DNA from: an uncultured Desulfofustis sp.
Lineage (GTDB): Bacteria > Desulfobacterota > Desulfobulbia > Desulfobulbales > Desulfocapsaceae
Reading direction: 5' to 3'
NCBI GenBank assembly: GCA_905479735.1
Contig: CAJQNS010000005.1
Span: forward strand, 1 to 52,752
DNA length: 52,752 nt
The notes under the pieces are model-generated. The model had not been told where the DNA came from, searched no databases, and saw only the letters and a program-made list of their open reading frames with translations. Positions within the stretch are counted from its first letter, which is position 1. Each line of letters starts with the position of its first letter. A program made the position numbers and the translations under genes. This document shows positions 24,751-32,971 of this stretch, piece by piece.

Positions 24751-27306
24751 CTATATCTTCTCGATCTTGACGGCTGCATGCCCGCCGTTTCTGGCATTCG
24801 ATCCGGACAGCCTCTCAAGCTCCCAGGGAATTATCGTATTGTTATTAACCCCACGGGTGGCGCTCTTGCCAAAATCGCCGGTGGCGGTTCTACCGTAGGC
24901 CCAATGTCCTTGACCGTATGATTTGCTGACCGTACCGGGACGTACGCCTTCCCATACCCGGGCAACGCATTCTCCAGTGGCAACCGTCGAAGTGACCTTC
25001 ACCTTGTCACCATCCTTGATTCCTAGCTTCTGGGCATCAACAGGGTTGATTCTAAGAGAATCCTGGCCTCCGACATCGCCTGGGTCGACATGTTTGAACT
25101 CGTAGTACCAGGGAGCATTCTGGCTCCTTCCCTCACGGTTGAGCCGGGATTTGTAGTCGATGAAATCAAACGGATACTCAGCCTTGCTGCCGTGTCTAAG
25201 CGGCGGCTCATGATGGGGGACGAATGCCATTTCGCCTTTAGCAGTATAGTTGCATTTTGCAAGGACCGTATCAACATCCACATTGTGTTTCTTAGCGTGT
25301 CCTTCAAGTGCCTTTTTCAAGGTCTCACTGTAAAACTCAAACTTCTTAGAAGCTGTCTTGAATTTCCCGCCCCAATGTGATCTGTACTTATACGCCTCGG
25401 AGTTCCACATACCGCGTTCCAGCATATCGCTCCAGCCATTGATCTTATCACCATGGGTATCTTTCTTGCCGTCCCAGAGCGGCTGTGTATAGTACTTCAG
25501 CGCGTATATGGTGAACTCTTTGGAGTCCTTGGGTACTGCTCCTGTCTCAGGATCTGAGTACATCTCAACAAGACAATCGTAGAGATTGGAAAATCCGCGC
25601 TCTTTCAGTTTTTCTGCTATCAGAAACGGAAATTCAGACTCGTCCTGAATTACATCCCAGAGAGGGTCAATGACCGGCTGCAGCAGTGAACAAGTGGCGT
25701 AACGATTGGCCTTGGTTTTGATGAATCCATAGCGTTCATACATGTTCACCGTGCAAGGCAGGATGATATCCGCAAACATCGTGAACTCAGATGCATTGGT
25801 GGTCAGGTGAACGGTGAACGGAACCGAGGCCAGAGCTTTCTCCCAAAGATCCGTACCATTGCAGGAGAACACGAAGTTATTCATGTAGCCGACGAGAACT
25901 TTGATCTCGTTGGGGTCTTTGTTTAGGATGCCGACCGCCGCGTTGTTCGTCGATACGCCACCACCGGACTTACCCTTGGCGATAACCGGTAATTCTAGAC
26001 GACCGCGCTGGTCAATCTTTTCCTTTTTGGAATGTTTTTTTGCGAGATCATCCTGGTGCTTTGACAGGATATCCTTGTTGAGGCTGTTGACCGGAATCTT
26101 GGCGGTCTGTAGAGAACCACCTTCATTATCAATTCCGCCTACCAGACCTCCCAGAGCATGAACTGCCATCGCGGAGTAGCCGCCTCTGGCCTGCATTCCA
26201 GCACCAGGGCCCATCCATACCGTGACTTTTGGGGCTGCTGCTGCCATTCCGAGTGCCACACGCTCTATCTGAGCTGCAGGTACTCCGCTTAACTCGGATG
26301 CTTTGGCCGCGGTCATGTCTTTGACCGCAATATTCCACCACTTGACGATGCCGTGTGTTTCTTTCTCGACAAAGTCAGCCTCGTTGACAGTAGCGCCCGC
26401 TTTGAAAAGGTTTGTACCGTCCTTGAAATCCCCCACGAAATCCTTGTACCAAATTCCTTTCGTGAGAATCACATGGGCTATTCCGAGAGCTAGTGCGCCG
26501 TCGGTGCCCGGCATTAAAGGCAGCCACTCATTGGCTTTGGCTGCACTGGTGGTCAGGCGGGGGTCGACCGCCGCGACCGTGGCTCGGTCCAAGGCATCGC
26601 CGAGCCGCTTGATGGTGGCTGGAACCATTCGATTGCTGGCAACTGGATCACAGCCCCAAATCAGGATGTATTTCGAGTTGGAGAGATCGTAATCTCGGTA
26701 GGCCCAATATCCTTCTGTATAATATGAGCCGAATTTCTCGGCCTCTGCACAGGTAGAGCTATGCGAGATATTGTTGGGAGATCCGAATACTTTTGTAGTT
26801 ACATCGTAAATGATGTCACGCATATAAGTATAGCGTCCGCGCATGAGGCAGTACTTCTCAGGCTCCTTGTTCTTGCGAAGCTCTATCATCTTGTCGGCAA
26901 CGGTGTTCAGGGCCTCGTCCCAGGTGATCGGTACGAATTTCGGATCATGTCCCTTGCCTTTCTTCGGGTTGGTACGCTTCATCGGAACCTTTATCCGATC
27001 CGGGTCATAGACCTGCTGGAGCGACATGTGCCCTCTTGGGCAGACTTTGCCGTCATTTTGTTTGGAATATCTATTTCCTTTGACCTTAACCGCTCTGCCA
27101 TCCTGGATGAAGACTTCTGCCGGGCACCAGGTAGTACACCCCTGGCAGGTAGTCGGCTTCCACTCACCTGGGGAAATTCCTACCTTGCCGCCGGTGTCTG
27201 CAGTAGATAGAGCGTTAGTGCTCGACCCTCCTGCACAACCGCTTAGGGCAGCGGTAGCACCCGCAGCGACGGACAGTTTCAGAAAGTCCCTCCGTTTGAT
27301 TCGCAT
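24751..27306 (-). CDS. Tat-exported molybdopterin oxidoreductase, ArrA-like
   Basis: An 851-residue DMSO-reductase-family large subunit. MRIKRRDFLKLSVAAG is a Tat signal; GGAGG 7 bases before ATG 27306 fixes the start (upstream in-frame Met codons lack one). The 4Fe-4S motif is C54-x2-C57-x3-C61-x27-C89, the spacing known for arsenate respiratory reductases. RGRY at 156-159 and the Mo-ligand Cys186 in SHSSTCAEAEKFG also match ArrA rather than the GRGWG of ArxA, from memory. Length fits ArrA (about 850). Expected to reduce an oxyanion in the periplasm. Arsenate is the best single guess, but relatives act on antimonate, selenate and sulfur oxyanions, and no ars genes are nearby. First gene of a five-gene operon under a -24/-12 promoter. 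Confidence 0.88.
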   Translation of the reverse strand: MRIKRRDFLKLSVAAGATAALSGCAGGSSTNALSTADTGGKVGISPGEWKPTTCQGCTTWCPAEVFIQDGRAVKVKGNRYSKQNDGKVCPRGHMSLQQVYDPDRIKVPMKRTNPKKGKGHDPKFVPITWDEALNTVADKMIELRKNKEPEKYCLMRGRYTYMRDIIYDVTTKVFGSPNNISHSSTCAEAEKFGSYYTEGYWAYRDYDLSNSKYILIWGCDPVASNRMVPATIKRLGDALDRATVAAVDPRLTTSAAKANEWLPLMPGTDGALALGIAHVILTKGIWYKDFVGDFKDGTNLFKAGATVNEADFVEKETHGIVKWWNIAVKDMTAAKASELSGVPAAQIERVALGMAAAAPKVTVWMGPGAGMQARGGYSAMAVHALGGLVGGIDNEGGSLQTAKIPVNSLNKDILSKHQDDLAKKHSKKEKIDQRGRLELPVIAKGKSGGGVSTNNAAVGILNKDPNEIKVLVGYMNNFVFSCNGTDLWEKALASVPFTVHLTTNASEFTMFADIILPCTVNMYERYGFIKTKANRYATCSLLQPVIDPLWDVIQDESEFPFLIAEKLKERGFSNLYDCLVEMYSDPETGAVPKDSKEFTIYALKYYTQPLWDGKKDTHGDKINGWSDMLERGMWNSEAYKYRSHWGGKFKTASKKFEFYSETLKKALEGHAKKHNVDVDTVLAKCNYTAKGEMAFVPHHEPPLRHGSKAEYPFDFIDYKSRLNREGRSQNAPWYYEFKHVDPGDVGGQDSLRINPVDAQKLGIKDGDKVKVTSTVATGECVARVWEGVRPGTVSKSYGQGHWAYGRTATGDFGKSATRGVNNNTIIPWELERLSGSNARNGGHAAVKIEKI

Positions 27307-27375
27307 AGCATCCTCCATTTCTTGGTTTTCATTAATCTCATGCCCAATACACGAATGGTGTATTACCATTGAATA

Positions 27376-27390
27376 GCATTAATCGTGCCA
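27376..27390 (-). promoter_or_regulatory. Sigma-54 (-24/-12) promoter of molybdoenzyme operon
   Basis: On the minus strand TGGCACG-ATTA-ATGC gives a perfect -24 element and GG-N10-GC spacing, about 70 bp upstream of the large-subunit start. The sigma-54 response regulator encoded upstream is the obvious activator. Confidence 0.8.
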
Positions 27391-27409
27391 TACCTAGAAG
27401 GGGGGAGGA

Positions 27410-27427
27410 TGTTACGGAAATGTAACC
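27410..27427. promoter_or_regulatory. Enhancer palindrome GTTAC-N6-GTAAC (site 1)
   Basis: GTTAC (27411-27415) and GTAAC (27422-27426) form a palindrome with a 6-bp spacer, about 20 bp upstream of the -24 element. Likely binding site of the sigma-54 response regulator. Confidence 0.65.
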
Positions 27428-27578
27428 AAATCAATTTTGTTTTAAAAATAAATTGTACAATTAAAGCACCTTACTCTGCACTTCCCTTAGGGGAGAGAAT
27501 AGAAAATAAGAAGAAATACACCAATATGCTATTTGTTAAGCAATATCAGTCTCATATGAAAGTTGGCCAAGAGTCGAG

Positions 27579-27596
27579 TGTTACATTGTAGTAACA
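27579..27596. promoter_or_regulatory. Enhancer palindrome GTTAC-N6-GTAAC (site 2)
   Basis: TGTTAC-N6-GTAACA, a perfect 6-bp-arm palindrome with the same spacer as site 1, about 190 bp upstream of the -24 element and just past the regulator gene's stop: a classic distance for an upstream activating sequence. Confidence 0.7.
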
Positions 27597-27627
27597 AGCA
27601 AGAATTTGAACCGATCTAATCAAAAAA

Positions 27628-28974
27628 TCAGATATTGAGTCTGTGTAGGTTGATCTTTTCCCAGAGAGTTTTCCTGCTTATCCCCAGTATCTCAGATGCT
27701 TTTGATCGATTGCCTTTGGTAATCTGCAGAATACGCCTGATGTGCTCTCGCTCTGCCTCTGCTGAGATTTCCTGGAGAGTGGCAAGTACAGTTTTTTCAT
27801 GGCGTAATTTGGCAATGTGCACAGGGAGGTCGGCGGGTTGGATATCCTCGCTGTCAGAAAGCGCAATGCACCGTTCGATCACGTTCAGAAGTTCCCGTAC
27901 GTTTCCGGGAAAGGGATATCGCATCATCGCTTCAGTTGCTTCAGGAGAAAACGAGACCGCCGTACCCATCTGATCATTGATTTTCCTGCTGAATGCATCT
28001 ATGAGAAGAGGAATGTCCTCTTTTCTCTTTCGCAGCGGAGGCAGTTCAACCGGTATTACATTTAAACGGTAATAAAGGTCTTGACGAAATTTTCCCTGGT
28101 GAACTTCTTTTTCTAGATTTTTGTTGGTTGCGGTGATGATTCTGACATCGGCGGTGACCGACGTGGTGCCCCCCAGCCGCTCAAAGGTGCGCTCTTCCAG
28201 TACCCGTAATATTTTAGTTTGAGTCAGAGCAGGCAGATCCCCGATTTCATCCAGGAAGATCGAGCCCCCCTCAGCCATTTCAAAGCGGCCGGGCTTTTGG
28301 CCGGCCGCGCCGGTGAAAGCTCCTTTTTCGTAGCCAAACAACTCACTTTCTATTAGTTCATCCGGTAGCGCTGCGCAATTCACCCGCACTATTGGCTTGT
28401 TTCTTCTGCTGCTTTGAAAATGGATGGTAGAGGCCACAATTTCCTTTCCGGTCCCTGATTCGCCCAGAATCAAAACTGTCGATTCCGTCCTGCTGATCTT
28501 CTCGAGCAGGCTGAAAACCACCTGCATTGGTTTGCTTTCTCCGATGATCTGAGGAGAGCCGTATAAGTTACTCAGCTCTCTCTTCATGCGGATGTTTTCT
28601 TGAGTAATCGTATGAACGTCCAACGCACGCTGAACTGTCAGGAGCATCTCCTCGAGATCAAACGGCTTGGTGATATAGTCAAATGCCCCAATTTGCATGG
28701 CCTCCACCGCATCTTTAATATTTCCGTAGGCGGTCATCATTATCACCGGTGTTGTGGGGGACTCGGCTATACATTTTTTCAGTATTTCTATCCCTCCAGC
28801 GCTAGGTAGGCGGATATCAGTAATAACCAATGAAAAGACACCCTCTTCCAAGGCCACAAGCGCGTCATTGCCATCTTGGACCGATAGAACGGTATACCCC
28901 TCGGTCTTCAGGGCCTCAACAAGCGTTACCCTGACAATTTTCTCATCTTCAATTACGAGAACACTTGCATTCAT
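27628..28974 (-). CDS. Sigma-54-dependent response regulator (NtrC family)
   Basis: A 448-residue regulator: receiver domain (1-120) with acidic pocket E9/D10, phospho-acceptor D53 and the T-A-Y/K-P-F residues; AAA+ domain with LGESGTGKE (Walker A), the sigma-54-contacting GAFTGA in YEKGAFTGA, and SIFLDEIGDL (Walker B); C-terminal Fis-type helix-turn-helix (GNRSKASEILGISRKTLWEKI). The ATGA overlap with the kinase gene shows translational coupling. Likely activates the molybdoenzyme operon and the sensor operon through the GTTAC-N6-GTAAC sites. Confidence 0.95.
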   Translation of the reverse strand: MNASVLVIEDEKIVRVTLVEALKTEGYTVLSVQDGNDALVALEEGVFSLVITDIRLPSAGGIEILKKCIAESPTTPVIMMTAYGNIKDAVEAMQIGAFDYITKPFDLEEMLLTVQRALDVHTITQENIRMKRELSNLYGSPQIIGESKPMQVVFSLLEKISRTESTVLILGESGTGKEIVASTIHFQSSRRNKPIVRVNCAALPDELIESELFGYEKGAFTGAAGQKPGRFEMAEGGSIFLDEIGDLPALTQTKILRVLEERTFERLGGTTSVTADVRIITATNKNLEKEVHQGKFRQDLYYRLNVIPVELPPLRKRKEDIPLLIDAFSRKINDQMGTAVSFSPEATEAMMRYPFPGNVRELLNVIERCIALSDSEDIQPADLPVHIAKLRHEKTVLATLQEISAEAEREHIRRILQITKGNRSKASEILGISRKTLWEKINLHRLNI

Positions 28975-30416
28975 GGCGCCTCCGGGAAAATGATCGTGAC
29001 TTTCGTACCAGTTCCCAACTGGCTGGAAATGAAAATTTCACCCTTGTACTTTTTAACGATCTCGTAACTCATCCACATTCCGATTCCCGTGCCTTCTCCA
29101 GCCTTCTTGGTCGAATAAAAGAGATCAAACACCTCCTCGATCTTGTCTTCCGGTATACCGATCCCAGTATCTTCTATTGTTATAACTACCTGATCTTCAG
29201 ATTGGTGCGCTCGTATCAGCAGTCGTCCCCCCGACCCCATTGCTTGAATGGAATTGATCATGATATTTAAGAAGAGTTCTTCCAGATCATGCGGTGCGAC
29301 CGGTAATTGGAGATCATGTTCCAATTCCTGCTGGTAATCGATTTCCTGCTTTTTAAGCCGATAATCGAGATAACGGAGTACGCTGGCAAGCACAGTTTGT
29401 AAGTGAGAACGTTTCTCCTCTGCCTCTCGACGACCGGCTGTCCACAGAAGCTGACCTACCGTCTGCTTGATGCTCTCAAGACCCTCCTCTATGAGATCGA
29501 GATAGCTCGCCCTGAATTCCCTGTCTTCACCTTTTTTACGCAGCAGGCCGACGCAATTAAACAGGCCGCCCAATGGGTTGTTGATCCGATGGGCGATACT
29601 TGATGAGAGAACGCCCAGGGTGGCAAGCTTTTCCGACTGCAGCAATTTCTCATGAGCAAGTTTCATTTCCTCGTTTGCCTTTCTGATGCGTCTGACCATT
29701 TCGTTGAAGCTGCGAGTAAGCAGGGCAAGTTCATCATTACCTTTTACCGGTATGACTTTCTCGCTCATTTCAACCTCGACCTCGCCCATGGCCTGAGCGA
29801 GGTCTATGATCGGCTTGATGAAACGACGGCTCAGCAAATAGATCAGTAGGAACAGCAGAACTAAGGCCAAAATCGAGTGTTTGATTATTTGACTGATCAT
29901 GGCGCTGACTTCCTCTTCCACATCCGCCAGAGAAAGAGAAAAAAGTAGAAGGCCCCACCGCTTACCTTCGATCGACAGCGGCGCAGCAAATTCCAGGGCA
30001 CCGTCCTCAGAGGCATCTTTGCGTGGTCTTACCAGAACGTGCCCAGACTCCTGGGCCTGGGTGAGAAACGGATCGGTGTAATGCTTGCCGTACTCGCTGA
30101 AATTACTGTGAGAAATAACCCGTGAAGCGTCATCCAATACCGCAACGAAGTTGAGGTTGAGTTCGCTGTGCTGACTGAGGTCTCTCATGTAATTATCTAT
30201 GAGCCCCCCTTCTTCGACCAGGCCCAGCTTCTCGTATATCAACTCGTTAATGATCAGCGCACTCACGGTCTCGGCAAGCATCAGTCCATGGCGCTCCGAG
30301 GCATTATAAAGTGCCGAGCGGGTCTTGAGCGCCGCGAAAAGGCTGATTGCAGCAGTGATAGCCAATACCGACAGAAAGGCTACCAGAATGAACTTTTTTT
30401 GTAGGGATATACCCAC
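28971..30416 (-). CDS. Membrane histidine kinase of the sensor operon
   Basis: A 481-residue kinase. Helix 1 (about 7-28), a periplasmic domain of about 155 residues (single-cache-like, with FVAVLDDASRVISHSN and GLLLFSLSLADVEEE), helix 2 (about 185-205), HAMP, then the H-box SSIAHRINNPLGG and the ATPase with the N-box IMINSIQAMG and DTGIGIPEDKI. GTG start at 30416 with AGGAG four bases upstream; it lies 10 bp after the PhnD-like gene and overlaps the regulator gene by four bases. Senses the periplasmic binding protein encoded upstream. Confidence 0.93.
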   Translation of the reverse strand: MGISLQKKFILVAFLSVLAITAAISLFAALKTRSALYNASERHGLMLAETVSALIINELIYEKLGLVEEGGLIDNYMRDLSQHSELNLNFVAVLDDASRVISHSNFSEYGKHYTDPFLTQAQESGHVLVRPRKDASEDGALEFAAPLSIEGKRWGLLLFSLSLADVEEEVSAMISQIIKHSILALVLLFLLIYLLSRRFIKPIIDLAQAMGEVEVEMSEKVIPVKGNDELALLTRSFNEMVRRIRKANEEMKLAHEKLLQSEKLATLGVLSSSIAHRINNPLGGLFNCVGLLRKKGEDREFRASYLDLIEEGLESIKQTVGQLLWTAGRREAEEKRSHLQTVLASVLRYLDYRLKKQEIDYQQELEHDLQLPVAPHDLEELFLNIMINSIQAMGSGGRLLIRAHQSEDQVVITIEDTGIGIPEDKIEEVFDLFYSTKKAGEGTGIGMWMSYEIVKKYKGEIFISSQLGTGTKVTIIFPEAP

Positions 30417-30426
30417 GTAGCTCCTG

Positions 30427-32136
30427 TTAAAATAAGACTTTGGGATGGCAACCTTTACCGCATCCTGTCGGAACCGCGTTGATTTTCTGCCTTATCCCCG
30501 CATAATCAGCATCGGAAGCAGCGACAAAGCCACCCTGTAGATCAGGGTCAAGTTTCGCCAGGATTGTCATTCCTTTTTTATCTGTCGACATGGCCAGCAA
30601 AGCCTCCCGAACTTTAATGGTTACATCATACGGAGTATGAGTAGAGACGACGATTGGGCCTGTGGGTATAGGCTCAGAGGTGGCGATTATCTTCAGACCA
30701 TACGGTTCATATCGCTCGGCCGTGGACAGCCGGATAGCCCCGGCATCGAACTCGTTGCTGATGACTTTCTTGGCGACCGTGTCATGGTAGTTATAATGGT
30801 GATATGAAGACAACTCGTCCAGGTGTATGCCTGACCAGGCGAGCATATACCTGGGAATCAGGTTGCCCGAAGTTGACCACAGTGCTGCAAACGCAAACTT
30901 CTTGTCCACCAGTTGGGAAATTTCCTTTATGGTGCCATCCAGGTCGGTAACGATAACGCTGCGATAAAATATCTCGCCCCTGGAAGTTTTACTCCTGGCA
31001 ATTGGCGGGGCATCAAATCGTTTATAAGCATCGAGGTAGGTAAGAGGACCGAGCAAGGCAAATGCCATCTTTCCCTCCCCCAATTTATTCACCACGTCCG
31101 GATAGCTTTTCTCAAGGTGCAGCTCCATTTCCAGACCGGTAATCTCTGACAGGTAGTCGACAAGCGGCTGGTATCGTTCATAGGCGATAATCGGATTATC
31201 CCTGGGCAGAACCCCGAACAATATTGGCTCATTCTCGTTTTTGACATTGCTCTGGGATTCCTGTCGAACGGTCGCTAAGGAAGTATTATTGTTTTCGATA
31301 AAGGCCCGCATAGCCCTGATCCCGTCATAGTTGCTATCCTCAACCTCGACGAACTTCTCTATTCGCATGGCCTCAAGTATTGCCCTGCCTTCTGGATCGT
31401 TATGCATCTCAAGAAAAATAGCCAGCAGCGAACGCTTTAGATATGGGGCGATGTCGGGGTTCACCACCACCGGCGGAATACCAAAGGGCGGCGAACGATG
31501 TATGACGCGGATCTGCTCGCTATAGGGCGAGTTATCGTCTACCATGTAGTCGTACACAATAGAATCGACAGCGGCCCCATCGGCTCGTTTCTTGGCCACA
31601 ATCTCAACCGACTTATTGTGGCTATAGCTATATTGATAGGAACTGAAAAAGCTTTCTGGAGATTCGTTGCGTTTGGCCAGCATGTAGGTAGGGTAGAGCC
31701 GGCCGCTGTTTGATTTAGGATCGACAAAAACAAAGGTCATCCCTTTCAGTTGTTCAACCTCTTCGATCGAACTGTCTTTATGGACGATGATGTTAGAATG
31801 GTAAGCAGCCTGGCCATCGACTTGTGGTGCAACCAGCAACTCAGCCCCAAATTTTTCATTATCGAGCACGTAGGGAGATGAACATATGAAAGCGAGATCG
31901 ACTTCCTGGTTCTCCAGCAGCACATCAATCTCGTCATAGGTAGTGCGGTGCACCATTTCCGCAGGTATCCCGAGTTTGCTTCCCAAATACTCAACTACCT
32001 GTTGATAATACCTGACGGCGCTCACGGGAGTGATCATGCTGGCGACCCCGACTTGAATTGAGGGTTGAGCCACGAGAGTAGAGCTGAAAAATGTCCCGAT
32101 GAGAAGAATTGTCAGTAATGATATTCTAAAATTCAC
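30427..32136 (-). CDS. Periplasmic sensor protein with two PhnD-type domains
   Basis: A 569-residue exported protein: signal peptide (to about residue 23), then two PhnD/phosphonate-binding-like domains. Domain 1 (about 28-275) contains VGVASMITPVSAVRYYQQVVEYLG and LAFICSSPYVL; domain 2 (about 305-545) contains FGVLPRDNPIIAYERYQPLVDYLSE and MAFALLGPLTYLDAYKRF. Such domains bind oxyanions in the AioX/ArrT-type sensors near arsenic respiration genes. The tail ends GCGKGCHPKVLF, a Cys3-spaced pair plus His that could bind metal. GTG start with GGGGTGATAA upstream. Probable ligand detector for the kinase 10 bp downstream. Confidence 0.88.
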   Translation of the reverse strand: MNFRISLLTILLIGTFFSSTLVAQPSIQVGVASMITPVSAVRYYQQVVEYLGSKLGIPAEMVHRTTYDEIDVLLENQEVDLAFICSSPYVLDNEKFGAELLVAPQVDGQAAYHSNIIVHKDSSIEEVEQLKGMTFVFVDPKSNSGRLYPTYMLAKRNESPESFFSSYQYSYSHNKSVEIVAKKRADGAAVDSIVYDYMVDDNSPYSEQIRVIHRSPPFGIPPVVVNPDIAPYLKRSLLAIFLEMHNDPEGRAILEAMRIEKFVEVEDSNYDGIRAMRAFIENNNTSLATVRQESQSNVKNENEPILFGVLPRDNPIIAYERYQPLVDYLSEITGLEMELHLEKSYPDVVNKLGEGKMAFALLGPLTYLDAYKRFDAPPIARSKTSRGEIFYRSVIVTDLDGTIKEISQLVDKKFAFAALWSTSGNLIPRYMLAWSGIHLDELSSYHHYNYHDTVAKKVISNEFDAGAIRLSTAERYEPYGLKIIATSEPIPTGPIVVSTHTPYDVTIKVREALLAMSTDKKGMTILAKLDPDLQGGFVAASDADYAGIRQKINAVPTGCGKGCHPKVLF

Positions 32137-32178
32137 TTATCACCCCGCTGGTTTGAGAGAACTGCCTTCCCTGCTAGT

Positions 32179-32194
32179 TGCAATTATTAGTCCA
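32179..32194 (-). promoter_or_regulatory. Possible sigma-54 promoter of the sensor operon
   Basis: Minus strand TGGACTAATAATTGCA: GG-N10-GC spacing and a perfect -12 TTGCA, but the -24 lacks the usual CAC. It lies about 45 bp upstream of the PhnD-like gene, with a palindrome copy 51 bp further upstream. Confidence 0.5.
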
Positions 32195-32244
32195 TCTCCC
32201 AGACCTGCTAATATACACGAAATAAGAGCAGGCACCTAGTGAGA

Positions 32245-32262
32245 TGTTTCGAAATCGTAACA
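32245..32262. promoter_or_regulatory. Enhancer-like palindrome (site 3, one mismatch)
   Basis: TGTTTC-N6-GTAACA, same layout as the two sites at the molybdoenzyme operon with one arm mismatch. A weaker half-matching copy begins at 32486. Suggests that the regulator also controls its own operon. Confidence 0.5.
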
Positions 32263-32311
32263 CTCTTGTCCGGTATGATCCTGCGAATCACTTTGTCTTG
32301 GGTAGAATCAT

Positions 32312-32575
32312 TTAGCGCTGCTTTGCGGCCCCAAAATATCCGAGATGGTCGTTCGAGCTATCCTGCCATCTGAAAAACTCTTCAGGCCATATCATGGCTG
32401 AGTATCCTTGCTGCACATAATCGTAGCTTGCCCACCTCGAATAGAAACATTCCCCCTTGACCCTGAAGTATACTTCAGTGTTTATGGTTACATTGTGGTC
32501 TGAGATGAAATTGAGTCCGAAGGCAGAACCGACTACGGTGTCGGCTGAAGAGTCTATCTTGATATAGCAGGTCGC
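32312..32575 (-). pseudogene. 3' remnant of an exported protein gene
   Basis: About 87 codons open without a start (a TAA precedes at 32578). The text TVVGSAFGLNFISDHNVTINTEVYFRVKG has outer-membrane beta-barrel or beta-sandwich character, followed by CFYSRWASYDYVQQGYSAMIWPEEFF and a stop. It looks like the tail of a larger gene whose front was lost. A perfect 16-bp palindrome (32463-32478) inside is explained by its codons. Family not recognised. Confidence 0.4.
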
Positions 32576-32655
32576 TTATCAAAGACGATACCGGAAAAAC
32601 TATTGATAGACGCACTGGCCCGACAGGTAGCCAATATCACCGCATGAGAGGAGAA

Positions 32656-32901
32656 ATGGAAGAACTCATTTGCTACTGTTTCAACTACACATTTTCTGAC
32701 ATTGAATCCGATGTGAAGGAGAACGTTAAATCAACAATTGAAGAGAGGATTGCCTCTGAGAAGAAAGCGGGAGGCTGTCAGTGCGAGACCAAGAACCCAA
32801 AAGGCAAATGATGTTTGGGTGATGTCCGCAGGGCTGTGGACAAAGTGATGAAAGCAGAAGGTCTTTCTCGAAAAGTCACAATTCCGTTTAGGCAATCATA
32901 G
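32656..32901 (+). CDS. [2Fe-2S] BFD/CopZ-like selenoprotein (TGA = Sec52)
   Basis: Read through an in-frame TGA at 32809-32811 the gene codes 81 residues: ICYCFNYTFSDIE at the start, EKKAGGCQCETKNPKGK, then U52-C53-LGDVRRAVDKVMK. Relatives of this BFD-like/CopZ N-terminal [2Fe-2S] family carry C-x-C ... C-x-C ... N-P-x-G-x-C-C-L-G-D-V, so TGA sits exactly at a cluster-ligand Cys. The downstream 30 codons are family-like and end at TAG 32899. A hairpin starts 11 bases after the TGA, matching bacterial SECIS position. GAGAGGAGA precedes ATG 32656. A conventional caller stops at residue 51 or misses it. Cys6, Cys8, Cys41, Cys43, Sec52 and Cys53 are the ligand candidates. Confidence 0.82.
32823..32842 (+). 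promoter_or_regulatory. SECIS-like hairpin of the [2Fe-2S] selenoprotein
   Basis: TGTCCGC, loop AGGGCT, GTGGACA: 7 pairs including one G-U, loop beginning 18 bases after the TGA. Position and GG-containing loop fit bacterial SECIS elements. Confidence 0.65.
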
Positions 32902-32971
32902 AATCCTGAGATGGGCATGAAAACAGTTTGTATACGTACCAACCCTATTTTTTTCTATTTGTTTTAATTGG

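Noticed and set aside
24751-27306. Naming the reductase arrA outright
   Set aside because: Motifs fit ArrA, but arsenic-resistance genes are absent and a TauE/SafE exporter is present, so the substrate cannot be fixed from sequence reading alone.
27597-27627. Strong intrinsic terminator after the sigma-54 regulator gene
   Set aside because: No stable hairpin with a T run could be drawn; only the enhancer palindrome is near.
30427-30470. CX3CH tail of the PhnD-like protein as a c-type heme site
   Set aside because: The spacing is not the usual CX2CH and no other cytochrome feature exists; kept only as a possible metal site.
32463-32478. Perfect 16-bp palindrome CTGAAGTATACTTCAG as an operator
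   Set aside because: It lies inside a coding-like remnant (TEVYFR codons) more than 300 bp from the sensor gene; coincidence is likely.
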